DNA of 64,000 nt from Strigamia acuminata (GCA_949358305.1 OX442314.1:54445369-54509368); one strand, 5' to 3'; numbered from the stretch's first letter, positions 9,563 to 21,489 are shown. Notes: generated by a model not told the origin, from the sequence alone. Numbers and translations: made by a program.

Positions 9563-12500
9563 ATGGCGACTCCTTCAGAGAAGAGACCGAGAGGAAGGCC
9601 GGCGAAGAGACGAGTGGCGATCGATCTACCAGTCGTGGATCAAGAAGTGACTGAGTCACAAGAACTGTTTGAAGCCATGGATCAAACAGCTAACTGTAAC
9701 TCGGCACAGTTAATCGTGAATGAATTCACGCAAGCGTTGGAGCGACAACAGCCATCCCCGCCAAGCGGCCAGTTGGACTTAAACAATCCAACTGGAAGTG
9801 GCCGTTCCAAGTCGCAAAACGATGATTTGAATTTACGAATTCAATCATCAAGTGCAGAGCACTCGCTGAATTCATCACCGGTTCAAGGTGCAGCACAGCA
9901 AGATTCTGAGAACTCCAATATGGAAGTTTCTCATTCTCCCGTGCGTGTTACCATGATGGACGCACTCCGTGAGCAAGCTAGGCTCGAGGGAGTAAAAGTC
10001 ACTAGCGAAATGACTGTGGAACAAATCCACAAAGCTATGGTTCGCAAACAAAGCCAAAAAGACGTTGAAATCGTCAGAACAAGCTTGCAAGCAGAGTTCG
10101 AGCGAATGCATGCAGAAATGCAGCAGCAGAATGCCGAACTAAAACAACAACGTGCGAATGATCATGTTAAGTTGTTACAATTAGAGCAGGAAAAAGCTTC
10201 CTGGCTAATTACTGACGAAGAGCAACAACAAAGGCTCGAGCAACTAAATCAAGCACAAAAAGATTTAGAAATTGCTAATGAAAATTTGAGATTGGCCAAC
10301 GCAAATTTGCGAGAAGCCAACACAAATTTAATGACTGCCGAACTAACCGCCCCAGTTCGAGCGAGGGAAGCAATCCCCTCAACTTCTCGAAATTACGAGA
10401 ATTATGCTGCAGAACAAGCAGCAAGAGCTAAGAGATTAGCACAACGAGAAAACGAAGTATTTCTCGCTCGACAGCAGTCCGTAATTGATGCTGGTCAAGC
10501 CGCCAAAAGTCAAAGCACTGCAGAGCAGTTATTGCGTGCCGACTTAGCTGCGCAAGCTCGTGAAAACGATATTCTTCGCGCAGATCTATTGACGGTACAA
10601 GAAAACTTTGCAGTAGTCGTACAAAAAGTACAAGACGTTTGCGGCGAAGATAATTTTGCAAAGCCAGCCCCAGTTTTGCAAAAAGGTGCTTCCAAATCAC
10701 CTGAGTTGATTGATTTAACATCAGCTAAACCAAAAGTCAGTCGACAATCAAGTTGGACTGACAGTGATGACTCACGCAGTAGTCGTGGAAGCCGTAACAG
10801 TCATCACAGTCGCAAAAAGCGAAAGCGACAACCAGACCCGACCGAATATCATTCCCCAAAAGTTCCGCAAGATTCGGATCGATTCTTTAGCAATAGTGAC
10901 CGATTAATCGGAATGCTAGAGAAAAAGAATAAAGAACGTGAGAAACCACACGATCGTGGACGGTCACACGATAATCCGCGAGAAGGTTCACCAAAACGAG
11001 ATTGTCATAACGACATCCGTGATGGGCCGAGATACCGTGGAAATCCGCCAGGTGGTGACCCACCAGGTGGAGACAGTTCAGATGGACATGGAGGTGGCCA
11101 CTCACGTGACCACAATTCGAATGGCAATCGAAATGGAAGGGGACCACCAAATGGAGACCGTCGTCCGCCAGATGGCGACGATCCTCCGGACCCTGATCCG
11201 CCGCCAAATCCGAATCAAGAATCTGCGTCAGATACAGATTCCTCACGTCCCAGTGTGAGAGGGCGATCTCGTCACAGAACACGTAGTAGAACTCAAAGAC
11301 CCGATTTCTACACGAAAGATGAGATTGACCAGTTGTTGAGGCAAAATGCTCAACAACAGCGAAAAAGCAGAAGGGATAAAATTATTTTGCAAAAAATAAA
11401 TGAATTTACTCCTGATAAATGGACTCATCAAATAACAGATGAAAAGTTCATTAGATGGGATCGAGTTATCCCACATGCCTATAATGGAAATTGGCAAGCA
11501 GGGTCAAACCTCTTGCTGGAAATATTCGAACTAGGCAAAGTTCACAGTTTTGGCTGTGGAGGTGCATTGGCCCATCTAGTACCAAGAATACTGGTTGGCG
11601 ATGTCAAGGAGTGGTTTCGCAGGAAAGACTTCACGAAGTGGGATGACTTCGTTAAACAATTTATGTTTAAATTTGGTGAATCGAGCGAAGACATCAAGAC
11701 GCTCTGGAGATGTCTTAAGCAACGAAAAGGCGAAAGCTTACATTCGTACATGCTAAGAGCAGAGAATCTGCTTGGCAGAATGCCACATGCTGTTACTGAT
11801 GCAACAGCTGATGATCAGTTTAGAGCTGGCCTCACAGAATATAGTAAAAATATTCTGATGATGTCGGACGCTCCCGACCCGGGGAAATTCTCCGAGCTAA
11901 ACGAGTTCATGGAGGTCAATCAATTACGCATTGACGAAAAGTACAAAGCTTACCTTACAGATAGCGAAAGGTCAGCGTACTTAAAGCGAGAGAAAAGACT
12001 CGCTGAGCAAAACAATGAAACCTTCAATGGTTTGAAATTGTTGCAGCCACCTAGTTACGAAGACTTTCTAGACGAGGTGGAAGGGAAGAGTTCGAAAAAA
12101 GAATCTTCCAAAAAGGACGTCAAAAATCCTCATTCAGTCCCTAAGTTACACGCAAATATAACTGGAGCTGAAACTCCGTCGTCTGAAGCTGAAGAAGCTG
12201 AAGAGGAGGAGGAAGCAGGAGATGAGACGTTGGCTTTATTAGCCAAAGCAGCGGCGTTGTTAGCAAAAAATAACCCCGTTGCAGGCAAATGGAAGCCAAG
12301 AATGAAACCAAAAAATGTTTCATTTGACGCATCAAAGGTGAATACCGAAAGGAATTCAAAATCACCCGCGGTGTCGCCAGAACGCCGGTCTGACGCTCGT
12401 TCTCGTTCTGCCTCACCAGCAGCAACGAAAAAGAAATCGCCTGCCACTGATCCATGCAATTTATGCAAAAAATTAGGGCATTGGCAAAAAGACTGCCCAT

Positions 12501-12586
12501 CCTCTAAAAAGGACAAACCAGTGTCAACAGCTGAGTTTGAAAAAGCAGTCAAGATCATAACTGACATGTTTCGAAAAAACTTGTAG
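9563..12586 (+). CDS. gag: Gag polyprotein of the Ty3/gypsy element
   Basis: 1007 aa from the first ATG after the leader. Order: an AT-hook-like motif at about residues 7-17 (KRPRGRPAKRR); a low-complexity segment; a long coiled coil, roughly residues 135-350, rich in Gln, Glu and Leu; a Ser/Arg and Gly/Pro/Asp-rich basic region around 410-600; a capsid-like domain about 610-800 (IRWDRVIPHAYNGNW, then VKEWFRRKDFTKWDDFVKQF); an acidic stretch; and one zinc knuckle CNLCKKLGHWQKDC about residues 967-980. The capsid and knuckle are standard gag parts, which assemble particles and bind RNA. The N-terminal third is unusually long for Ty3/gypsy. The stop codon TAG is at 12584-12586, with a -1 slip site just before it. 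Confidence 0.9.
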   Translation: MATPSEKRPRGRPAKRRVAIDLPVVDQEVTESQELFEAMDQTANCNSAQLIVNEFTQALERQQPSPPSGQLDLNNPTGSGRSKSQNDDLNLRIQSSSAEHSLNSSPVQGAAQQDSENSNMEVSHSPVRVTMMDALREQARLEGVKVTSEMTVEQIHKAMVRKQSQKDVEIVRTSLQAEFERMHAEMQQQNAELKQQRANDHVKLLQLEQEKASWLITDEEQQQRLEQLNQAQKDLEIANENLRLANANLREANTNLMTAELTAPVRAREAIPSTSRNYENYAAEQAARAKRLAQRENEVFLARQQSVIDAGQAAKSQSTAEQLLRADLAAQARENDILRADLLTVQENFAVVVQKVQDVCGEDNFAKPAPVLQKGASKSPELIDLTSAKPKVSRQSSWTDSDDSRSSRGSRNSHHSRKKRKRQPDPTEYHSPKVPQDSDRFFSNSDRLIGMLEKKNKEREKPHDRGRSHDNPREGSPKRDCHNDIRDGPRYRGNPPGGDPPGGDSSDGHGGGHSRDHNSNGNRNGRGPPNGDRRPPDGDDPPDPDPPPNPNQESASDTDSSRPSVRGRSRHRTRSRTQRPDFYTKDEIDQLLRQNAQQQRKSRRDKIILQKINEFTPDKWTHQITDEKFIRWDRVIPHAYNGNWQAGSNLLLEIFELGKVHSFGCGGALAHLVPRILVGDVKEWFRRKDFTKWDDFVKQFMFKFGESSEDIKTLWRCLKQRKGESLHSYMLRAENLLGRMPHAVTDATADDQFRAGLTEYSKNILMMSDAPDPGKFSELNEFMEVNQLRIDEKYKAYLTDSERSAYLKREKRLAEQNNETFNGLKLLQPPSYEDFLDEVEGKSSKKESSKKDVKNPHSVPKLHANITGAETPSSEAEEAEEEEEAGDETLALLAKAAALLAKNNPVAGKWKPRMKPKNVSFDASKVNTERNSKSPAVSPERRSDARSRSASPAATKKKSPATDPCNLCKKLGHWQKDCPSSKKDKPVSTAEFEKAVKIITDMFRKNL
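12574..12580 (+). promoter_or_regulatory. -1 ribosomal frameshift slippery heptamer A AAA AAC
   Basis: In the gag frame the sequence reads CGA AAA AAC TTG TAG. The heptamer A AAA AAC is the classic -1 slip site known from betaretroviruses. A -1 slip leads straight into the pol frame, which is then open through to the nested insertion. The slip site ends 3 nt before the gag stop. I did not find an obvious downstream pseudoknot by eye. Confidence 0.85.
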
Positions 12587-14215
12587 ACGCAGATCCATCA
12601 GGTCTAGTGGACGCTGCGTCACCTCCGAAATCGGAATCAGAGAATGAAAATCTGAAGATAATGGAAGATGTTGGAGAAGTTATTGATGAATTAATTCGTC
12701 AAACAGAACTAAAAGAAAAAGGATCTCTTGATGCAAAAAAGGAGATTGTCGGCGAAACTCCGACTGAAGAAGACACTTCCAATATTAAAGATAAAGTCGA
12801 AATTAAAGACGATAGACCAAGCTCAGTTCCAGAGACACCTGGAATTGAGGAGTGCATTAAGTTATTTGCAGCTACAACTCTTGATACCAATGAGTTATTA
12901 GATGAATTGCCTTTGGAGCCTCCAATTACAATTCATCATAAATTGCGCAAGTTTGAGTGCAAACTGGCTGGAATACCAAACAGCCAAGACCTTCCGACGT
13001 TAAAGTTAGAAACGTTAAAAGGTGTAATAACTGGAATGTTGGACTCAGGAGCCAACAAAAGCTTCCTAGCCACTTCAGTTATTAATCAATTGGGTCTAGA
13101 AAAATATCTACGACCTATCGGACCTGGTGTCAGAGTTACGACGGCAAGTGAAGAAGTCACTCCAGATGGAACCATTCATCTTTCATTTCGATGGACACAT
13201 GGCACGTTACGTCATCCGTTCATCGTAATACCAAATAAGTATCCAATGGTACTATTGGGTTGCGATTTTATGAATAAATTAAAAATCCAACCTAATCCAC
13301 AGACGATGTCTTGGAATTTCACGCAACCTGTGGATGCAGATTTACCCTACATTCCACAAGCGTTGCTGGAACGTTATTTGGAGAAAATAGAGGAACCCGA
13401 TTCCTCATTTGTGACCTTTGCAAAAGCTTACGCTGCAAGTGTAACTCAAGGCAAAATTGATGAAGAGAATTTCATCCAGAAGTTAGTCGAAGAAGCTAAC
13501 TTAAATTTGGAGCAATCCAAATTATTAGAAAAGATGTTATCCAAACATAAAAGGATTATTTCTAAAGATCCAGGTAAAACACACCTGGTTAAGCACAAAA
13601 TTGAGCTTGACACGGAGAAACCCATCCGTGTCCCCTTTAAGAGCATAAACCCTCAAAAAAGGGAAATAATCAGACAACTTTGTCAAGACATGATTGACAA
13701 AGGCGTAGTCGTCAAAGCTGAAGGCGATTACGGAATGCGGCCAGTCCTAGTCATGCGACCAGGAAACGACCCACGCTTGTGCATTGATTTTCGCCCCATC
13801 AATACACATACTAAGTACAACCCACCTCAAATGCCAACAATTGAGGAAATTCTGCGAGAAATCGGAGAATTCGAGTGGGTCAGTACTATAGATCTGACCA
13901 AGGGATATTGGCAGATAGAATTGCGCCCTGAAGACAGAGAAAAGACTGCCTTCTGGAGCCCAATGGGAAGACTAATGTTTTTAGTCATGCCTTTCGGATT
14001 AGTAAACGCACCAACTACCTTCCAAGAATTGATGGAAAAAGTTTTGGGTGACGTTTACAGAAAATTTGCATGGGCATATTTGGATGACATAATTGTTGTA
14101 TCCAAATCGTTCGAAGAACACATTAAACATTTAGATATAGTGTTTAAAAAATTGGCAGAAGCTAATTTACATGCGCATCCTGGCAAGACGCATCTCTGTA
14201 GAAAGGAATTAATTT
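12581..14215 (+). CDS. pol: Pol polyprotein, 5' part: protease and reverse transcriptase
   Basis: Expressed by the -1 frameshift from gag. After an acidic linker comes the aspartic protease with catalytic DSG (MLDSGANKSF, near 13036). RT follows with LCIDFRPINTHTKY, STIDLTKGYWQIEL, MPFGLVNAPTTFQ and the YLDD catalytic box (near 14080). The frame then runs into the antisense LTR of the nested element and ends at its TGA (14218-14220). The break falls in the RT thumb/connection just after HPGKTHLC. The first ATG is not the real start, because translation enters from gag. Confidence 0.92.
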
Positions 14216-16128
14216 TGTGACGGTGACGACCACAACTCCCATTTAACAATGGTACCGGGAAGAGATCGCAATAAATAAACAGTGAATACAATACGAGATA
14301 AATACAAGACAGTTTATTGTTGGTAAACAATAATATCAAGGCTAAATTATACATAGGACTAATGCCGACATTTGGCAAGTTAAATCAGCTATTAAACTAT
14401 ACAAAGAATTGGCCAACTGGCCCTAGAATAATATCACTACGGGTCTGGAATATGGGAGCGGTTTCCCCATCGCTCGACCTGATTATAGATGTCATCTTAA
14501 GCCGGATGGCTGTGTCCTGGAGTCCGATACGGCTTCGCTGGTTTCCTTGGTTCGCTGTGTAAACTATCGCACGTCGATAAATCGAATGATCTGAGCATTG
14601 CGGTTGACTTTGTCTGCACCGCCACAACTTTGGGAGGATATTGGTGTAAGTAAATGTATTCATTTACTTATCAATATTCCACTTATGAATTATATTTAAT
14701 TCATATCGTTGTGGATTCTTATTTAGATATTTCGGGAATAAGTTGTCGTCAACTTATCGGTTATATTGAGTTCAATATGAGATTAAGTCTTCTGACTTGA
14801 TTTTGGTCCAACTGGTTGTCGAGTTTAAGTTTTGCTGTTATAAATAAAATGAAGATTAAGCTTCCCGTCGCAACACACAATTGCCATCGATTAGAATATA
14901 CGCCTTGCCATGCAGAACGGTATCAAGCGTCCCCGGCGTCGCAGCACGGTCGTCCATCGAGTGGTTGACGGTACCACGTACACAGGGGTCGATAGCTCGC
15001 GGCTCCGCACAGCAGTTTTATCTCTCGCGGTACTAATAATAGACCGACTGCTTTGGCATCGAATACCATGAGAATCAGCTTGCCAAACACTTGGTGCTAC
15101 TCGTGGTTACTGTAAAACAGACTGCTTTGGCACCATCAGGTGAAGGAACCGATTCTCAACAATACCGATGCTACTCGTGGTAACGGAATACGTTCATACC
15201 GAAAAAGACAACTTGGTCCTGTCCGGAGGATACTGAATTGCACAACGGCGGGTTCTCCTTCGGCGTCGCAACCGTAGACTGTAACATTTATGCAACATAA
15301 TAATCCCAGCACTTCGACTTCAATTGCCGGCGGTGGCATGATTCTGTAGAATCATGCAACGGTTCTTTGCGAATAAATCAACAAAGAACCAAAAGGTTTT
15401 TTACGTGAACAACGAATCATACTTCTTAAGTAACAATACCAAACAGAAATAATCAAACAGAGCTGCGGAATGGCCGATTGTTTGGGTTTATATAACCTGA
15501 CTGGATTTAAGGATTAATCCAGTCATCCAATTGGAACATGGGTTCCACGAATCCCTCCAATCCCGTATCACCGGAAGTGGATACGGAGGAGCATTTATGC
15601 AAATTATGCTAATCCTTGTTACAACCGGAACTGGATACCCAGGACCGGAAATGGGTTCCACCAATCAGATTGATCGGTTGACCGATTGATCGCTAAACAT
15701 TCTGTCCCGCAGAAATGGAAGTTACATTGTATTTAACAATGTCAGATACTTAATATATATTTATATTAATATTTAACACAATTTATTCACTTGATTAAAT
15801 ATACGTTTATATTTAATCATGAGGTTTTCAAGTTCGTATTCGAATTTATCGCTAATTGCGATCGCGCCATCTAGTGGCAATATGGAGCATTGACAAATGC
15901 GGGTTTTAGCAGACGAATCTTCGTAATTATGCCGTGATACTTTAGTATCATGTGGAAATTAGTGTTTATTCTTAATAAACGAACATCTTTGTATTTGAAA
16001 CATCATAAATGACTTTATTCTAGACATTTATCAGTTTTACACAGAATATTGTAAAAATACCATCATATTGGCGCAACAGCGCTTTCTTGATAGAAAATAG
16101 GCATTTATAGCCATTGTAAACCGTCATA
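14216..16128 (-). repeat. 3' LTR of the nested element (minus-strand sense)
   Basis: On the minus strand it begins TATGACGGTTTACAATGG and ends ...ACCGTCACA. The related solo LTR at 40809-42364 has TGTGACGG-type ends, so both LTRs here seem to carry a TG-to-TA change at the first dinucleotide. It contains a TATATAA box with the frames around it closed. The small ORFs in it are not supported as genes. Confidence 0.88.
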
Positions 16129-16723
16129 CATCCCCCTTAATAACACAACTATATAATATTTTATAGAGTTTTCGTTATTCTCCTAATTAGCATAAATGCT
16201 ATTTTCGGACTTGATGTATCTTGGAGATACCGTGACTTCCAATTTCGAATTTGAGTTTACATAAACTAACTTGAATTATCTAAGTTCTGATTTTCTGCCG
16301 AAATAATCTTTTCTAATAGCCTAAATTCAAGTCCAGAATTTATTTCCAAGTCTTCTTTTTGAAGAAACTTTCGTCATACATAAAATCATCATTTGTGTTA
16401 TCACAAAATATTTATTTCATATGCCTAGTCAGATGTATCGCTATAAATATACAATAAATAGCTTTTAGATGATAAGAGTTGACAATTTAAGAATCAAAAT
16501 GTCCCCCTTAATTGTCATGACCGGAGTCACTTGGTATTCTTTGTACAATTGACTAATTTTAATTTAAACTAGTTGTCTTTTAATACTGTAATATTACTTT
16601 TCGAGAATTGTTAATTTTAACTTTATATTTTGTCCCCCTTTTCTTTAGAAGAGAGGTCATGATTTTTAGAAGAGGATTTTCTGTTTACACTATAATCGGG
16701 GAATCTTTGTGTATCATATCATG
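16129..16723 (-). other. Spacer with polypurine tracts before the 3' LTR
   Basis: The minus strand reads TTAAGGGGGATG directly before the LTR. Two further AAGGGGGACA tracts lie in the same spacer (complement of 16502-16509 and 16633-16640). The spacer has no open frame. One tract abutting the LTR is expected; the extra ones are not. Confidence 0.7.
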
Positions 16724-18205
16724 TTAATCAACATGATTCTTTGCTAAATATTGAGCTCGCATATTTGCGAATTTCCGAGATCTCTCAGCCTGCTGTACTG
16801 ATTTCTTTCGACGTTTTTCCTTTGGGCAGTTACATACAGTGTACTGACTTGGCAGTGTAAATGACCGTGACGACCCAACTTTTTGTTTTAGGTCATCTCT
16901 GGAAAACCATACATGAATGGGACCCTCATTGGAAAACCATACGTGGAAAGGACCCATATTTGGAATTGTGAAATCCCGCAACAAACGAGGGGATCTATAT
17001 TTGACTCTAAGTCGTGGAACTGATGATTGGAAACCTGGGTTTTCAGTCAGTTTTTGAACATGTTGGTTTGTACTTGAAGTTTCTTCATCACCAGCTGGAC
17101 TTGGTGACCGAAAACGCTTTTTTGAAGTTCTTAATTCCTCTCGTTGAGATGAATTATTCTGGATATTGCAGGGTTGCTTTCCAGACGCAAATTGTTGTAT
17201 CTCCGTCAGATTGACGACTGGGACGGGTTTTAGTCGTTGGTTACGGTATTGATTTCGAAATACGAATTGTTGCGCTTCGTTTATATTTTTAAATTCAGCT
17301 GAATTTAACTGGTATTGTTTACAATACTGTTCGAATTGATACCGGATCTCCCGTGGGTTAGTCAAAAAACTTTCTTTTTTAGGTTTAAAATCATTCTCAT
17401 TATCGTGTTGGTAATACTTTTTCAAGGGAAAAGTTTGCTTGACCTTTTTTCGATTTGAAATGGGCGTTAGGTAGAATTGTCTTGGCTGGGGACTCTTCTT
17501 GGTAGACAAATCATACGTCCGCAAACATGAGTTTGTGATCGGCGATCGGGCACGTTGTTGTACGTTATTTGACTGCAAATGTTTGTTTGGAGTCCGAATA
17601 TCTTTCCTTTGCGTTGATATTGGTGGCCCAAAACTTTTGTTTACGGTTCCCAATTCTTTTGATAGCGGTAGGTTAATCGACAGATTAAGGCTAGCCACAT
17701 ATCGTTGTGCTTCAGCTGGATTAGCATATCGAACTGAAATTAGCTGATCTCGATTGTAAACGAGTTTTAATTTGTTCTGAACAACCGACTGGTTAGTTAA
17801 CGAACTCTCTGGACGAGAATTATTAGGTTTATAATTCTCTTCCCCCTTATCTACCGAATTAGGTGGTTTAAACTTTTCTAACTTAGATCCCCTACTGGAT
17901 GTTTGAAACATAGTATGAGAATCTTGATTCACTAAGTTTCGGCTGTATGTTTGTGGATTCCGTACTGGATCTTGATGTGAAGATTGAGATTGGGTACGAT
18001 CTCGCCAGTTCCTAGCTTTTACATAGTCTGAAGCTTCGATTATATTTTTAAACTTGGTTTTATCCAGTCCATGACGATTACAATACAGAGTAAAATGATC
18101 GGGAATCTTTTCTGTTTGATCGCCAAGTGGTACAGAACTTAAATTTAAGTTTGTCTGCTTATTATTTCCTTTTGGATCGATCATATTCAATGGTTTTTGA
18201 GCCAT
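16724..18205 (-). CDS. 493-aa basic protein of the nested element, unknown function
   Basis: ATG at 18205 (MAQKPLNMIDPKGNN). The open frame extends 12 nt upstream without an earlier ATG. The protein is hydrophilic and basic, rich in Asn, Gln, Ser, and Arg. Two internal repeats share the pattern F-x2-YC-x4-L-x4-FKNI-x-EA-x2-V: FTLYCNRHGLDKTKFKNIIEA near the N-terminus and FEQYCKQYQLNSAEFKNINEA around the middle. A weaker third repeat is YANPAEAQRYV. Near the end the peptide GPxHVWFS occurs twice in tandem. A strongly basic C-terminal tail follows (CPKEKRRKKS...RSRKFANMR). There is no zinc knuckle, capsid-like domain, protease or RT. A nucleic-acid-binding, gag-like packaging role is possible, but this is inference. 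Confidence 0.7.
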   Translation of the reverse strand: MAQKPLNMIDPKGNNKQTNLNLSSVPLGDQTEKIPDHFTLYCNRHGLDKTKFKNIIEASDYVKARNWRDRTQSQSSHQDPVRNPQTYSRNLVNQDSHTMFQTSSRGSKLEKFKPPNSVDKGEENYKPNNSRPESSLTNQSVVQNKLKLVYNRDQLISVRYANPAEAQRYVASLNLSINLPLSKELGTVNKSFGPPISTQRKDIRTPNKHLQSNNVQQRARSPITNSCLRTYDLSTKKSPQPRQFYLTPISNRKKVKQTFPLKKYYQHDNENDFKPKKESFLTNPREIRYQFEQYCKQYQLNSAEFKNINEAQQFVFRNQYRNQRLKPVPVVNLTEIQQFASGKQPCNIQNNSSQREELRTSKKRFRSPSPAGDEETSSTNQHVQKLTENPGFQSSVPRLRVKYRSPRLLRDFTIPNMGPFHVWFSNEGPIHVWFSRDDLKQKVGSSRSFTLPSQYTVCNCPKEKRRKKSVQQAERSRKFANMRAQYLAKNHVD

Positions 18206-21200
18206 AAAAAAATTCAAAATCTGACGATTTTAATTCTTTAATTTATAAAGAAGACGAATATAATACACTTTTCAACAAGAAACACTTCTAAACTTTACTT
18301 TTGACAAAATAAAATTAAACTTCGCGTTTGTTTGACACGTGTTAGCTTTTGCAGGTTACACGGCACACAAAATTCGAATCGTGACTGAAATCGGGACGGC
18401 GTGGTCAAGATGACTCTGGAACACGTCTTCTGGTCTGGTCTGGATGCGAATGATCAGTATCTGATCTGGTCCTCCTTTAATAGCAGGGGGCTGGGGATCC
18501 CTAGATCTCCCAACTTCTGATTGGCGGATGTTAGTGTCGGCCAATGGTATAAAGGACGTTACATCTATTTAGTAGTTCTCTACTAAGTCCGTTCCCTTCG
18601 AGATTCAATTTTACCGATAAAATAAAATTCCTTCGGGAAGACATTCGTAAAATATTGTATTTTTCAAATGAAAATAAAATAAACTTACTTCAATCTTCTT
18701 GAACTTTGGGATTTTTACCAATCCAAATAATTAAATAACTTTTCTTCAAAATATTTTTCTTTTAATTATTCCGTTAGTGTGTGATATCGTTACAACCACA
18801 ACTTTAATAAAGTTTTCTCAAACTCTCAATTTTTCTTATTCTTATTCAATTATCGTTCAAATAATCATTCCTTTGTAATTGAAATCTATTTTCGATTCCC
18901 AACATTGTGTATTCATTTCCAATAGGAAGAATAATTTGACCAAGTCTTTACTTTTTCGGGTTTAAATTCCATTTTTCGAGTGTGAAAAAATAAATTTTCA
19001 CCATCCATCTCCCCCTTTTTTAACAAATTTTTTTAACAAATAAAAATTCGTTAAAATTCTTTAAATTTGTTTTGCGAGAAAAATTATCTAATTCTCTAAT
19101 CTTCCAAAAGAAAATATTCGAAATTTTACTTTAAACGATAAAGTTATTGGTACAAATGTGTACTTGTTTTTCGGGAGAAAACTATTCGACAATCCTTTAG
19201 ACTTTTGGGTAAAAATTATTCATCAAATCTTTCTTTTTTGATGACAATTGCTTTGATTTTTCGAAAGAAAATATCTAGCTAAATTCCACTTTTCCTGAGC
19301 GGACAATTGTTTTCACAATTAGTTATTCCTTTGCGATATTTACGAAGGACGTGTCTTTGATTATCCGTTTTAATAATTTTCGTCCCCCTTATCTCTAATA
19401 ACGAGATGTTTTTGCAGAGATCTTTTATCTTTTGAATGAAAGAATATTTAAATCTCAATTGTCGTAAATACCTTCATCTGCTGCAGCATTTCCTCAATTT
19501 GAACTTTTCAAATGAAAAGACAAATCTGGAGAACTTTCACTGTCAAACTTCTATTCCTATCGCGCCAAAATTCGTAATTCACTGGTTTGGAATTCCGTAT
19601 AACACGTGACACAATAACAGTATCGATGTCACAATTAAGCAGTTTACTACTCGGTCCGCGCGAGGACATGTAAATTACTTTTTTCCGATAAAAATAATTT
19701 TTCTTTGAAAAATATTTGAAATTGATTTTTCACAACTACTTTTGAATGAAATAAAATGAAGTTATTCCAACTTTTCGTTAATTGCTCACACATAACATTC
19801 CCTTTACTGTGGGATTTGCATCGAAATTCCATTTTTAAAGAACCTTTCTTTTACTTATCGCAAATAAAACATATTCAATCGTTTTTCTGATTAAACTTTA
19901 ACACGTAAATTACGAACGAAATATATGATGACATTCCATTAACCTTTAGGAAAATTGACTAAATTCTTAATTTTTAGAGAAAAATAATGTATCTAGAATC
20001 TTTCCTTTTCCGAATAAAATCTATGTTCAAAATAGAAGATAAATCTTGTGCAATTCTTAGTTTTTTCGAATGGAAAAATACAACTTTTCATCAGCGGTGA
20101 TTTATTTGATTTTTCCGAAAGAAAAATAATTACTTTGAAACTTATTTTCTTCGTTTAAATCAGCTATCTGATTTTAAAGCTTCAATCCAATCAAAAAATA
20201 TTCGCTCCGTAAATATTTCATGTGGCAAAGTTCATAGCCACAAATGGATTTGTTATTCCGGTTTTAAGAAATCATGTGGGAAAATGTCCGATTAGATTAC
20301 TAAAAATATTCGTTGTTTTTCAAACAGCTAAATTTCATTTAGAAATTCTCAAAATTTGGGAGACCCAAATATCGTTGGAAACTTAAAACACTGTTAAATT
20401 TCCGAAAGGAAAGATTGAATGAACTCCTTTTACTTTTCCGAGGGAAAGCGTTTATCGTGATTCGTAACTTTCAATGTAAAAAATACTATTCTACGTGGTC
20501 GGCAACTTCATTCGCCGCCATTTTATATTTTCTTAATTTCCATTGTCCCGAAGGAAAAAATGTACTTTTTGTGAAAATAGTTAATTCCTTCAAATAAAAA
20601 TAATATTCATTTCGATTTGCAAATCTTTTCTGCGAAATGGAGTGTGTTGTTTTTCTCCAACAACTAAATTATCTTTGGTACCGATGGCAGTGGAAAAATT
20701 AGTTCGCGACACTTAAATAAATCTCTACGAACCTTCTGTAACATTTCTCCGCTGTCTTTTATCTGTTGTCCGCCATAATTTCCAAGCATTCGTTCGCACC
20801 TTGCGTTGAAGGTTTGAGTAGCTTCCCTGCTGCGTTTGATACGGAGATCGACGCGTATTGCTATGGCGCGTGGTCGCTGGCTATCGGTGTCGACGTACAG
20901 TTACAAGAAACTTAATTTCTTGTAAATATTTCCAAATAGTTGCGGTGTTTTCTTCGTTTTAACTTTTCAGGTGGAAAGATAAATTCGTAAGAAGTCCGCC
21001 TTCTAAACTTGTATGTTTTTAGCTTTTCGAAATAAAACAAACTTCGAAAAAAATATCTGTATTCTTATTTCACTCGAAACTTTTTTGATTTCTTATTTAA
21101 AATACTTCGTATTCCTTAAATTGTCGAACGAAAATAGTAAAGAGAGTTCACTAAACGTTTCCATTTCGTCAGTTTAACTTTTCACATGAAAATATAAACT

Positions 21201-21471
21201 GAAAATCTATTTGTCTGTTTTAACTAAAATTTTTTAGTTAATATCGGATTCAAGATTCGCTTTTGCAATTCGATCGAATTAATTTGCAACCTATTTCAGT
21301 GATCGTGTGATAGGTCTATAACTTCCGAAATTCCTAGTTAAAGGACTGTTTTGGTGTTTCTCAAGAAAATAAACATGGTTTGAAACTTGTCTGTTTTTTA
21401 ACTAAATCTTTTAGTTAAATATTTATCTCAAAATTCACTTTTACAATTCTATCGAATTTAATTGCAACCTA

Positions 21472-21489
21472 ATCTCGGTGGGACCTCCA
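21472..21489 (-). repeat. Extra internal copy of the tRNA-Gln primer-binding site
   Basis: The minus strand reads TGGAGGTCCCACCGAGAT, identical to the true site 235 bp away. It even retains the CG spacer and a TGTGA remnant of the LTR edge, but is followed by unrelated sequence instead of an LTR. A third, decayed copy of the surrounding block is near 21275-21310. Confidence 0.8.

Noticed and set aside
12130-12567. Antisense 145-codon frame across the end of gag
   Set aside because: Shadow of the gag coding strand.
14317-15339. Short frames in the nested element's LTRs (also at 21828-22850)
   Set aside because: Overlap each other on both strands, no domain, present twice because the LTRs are direct copies.
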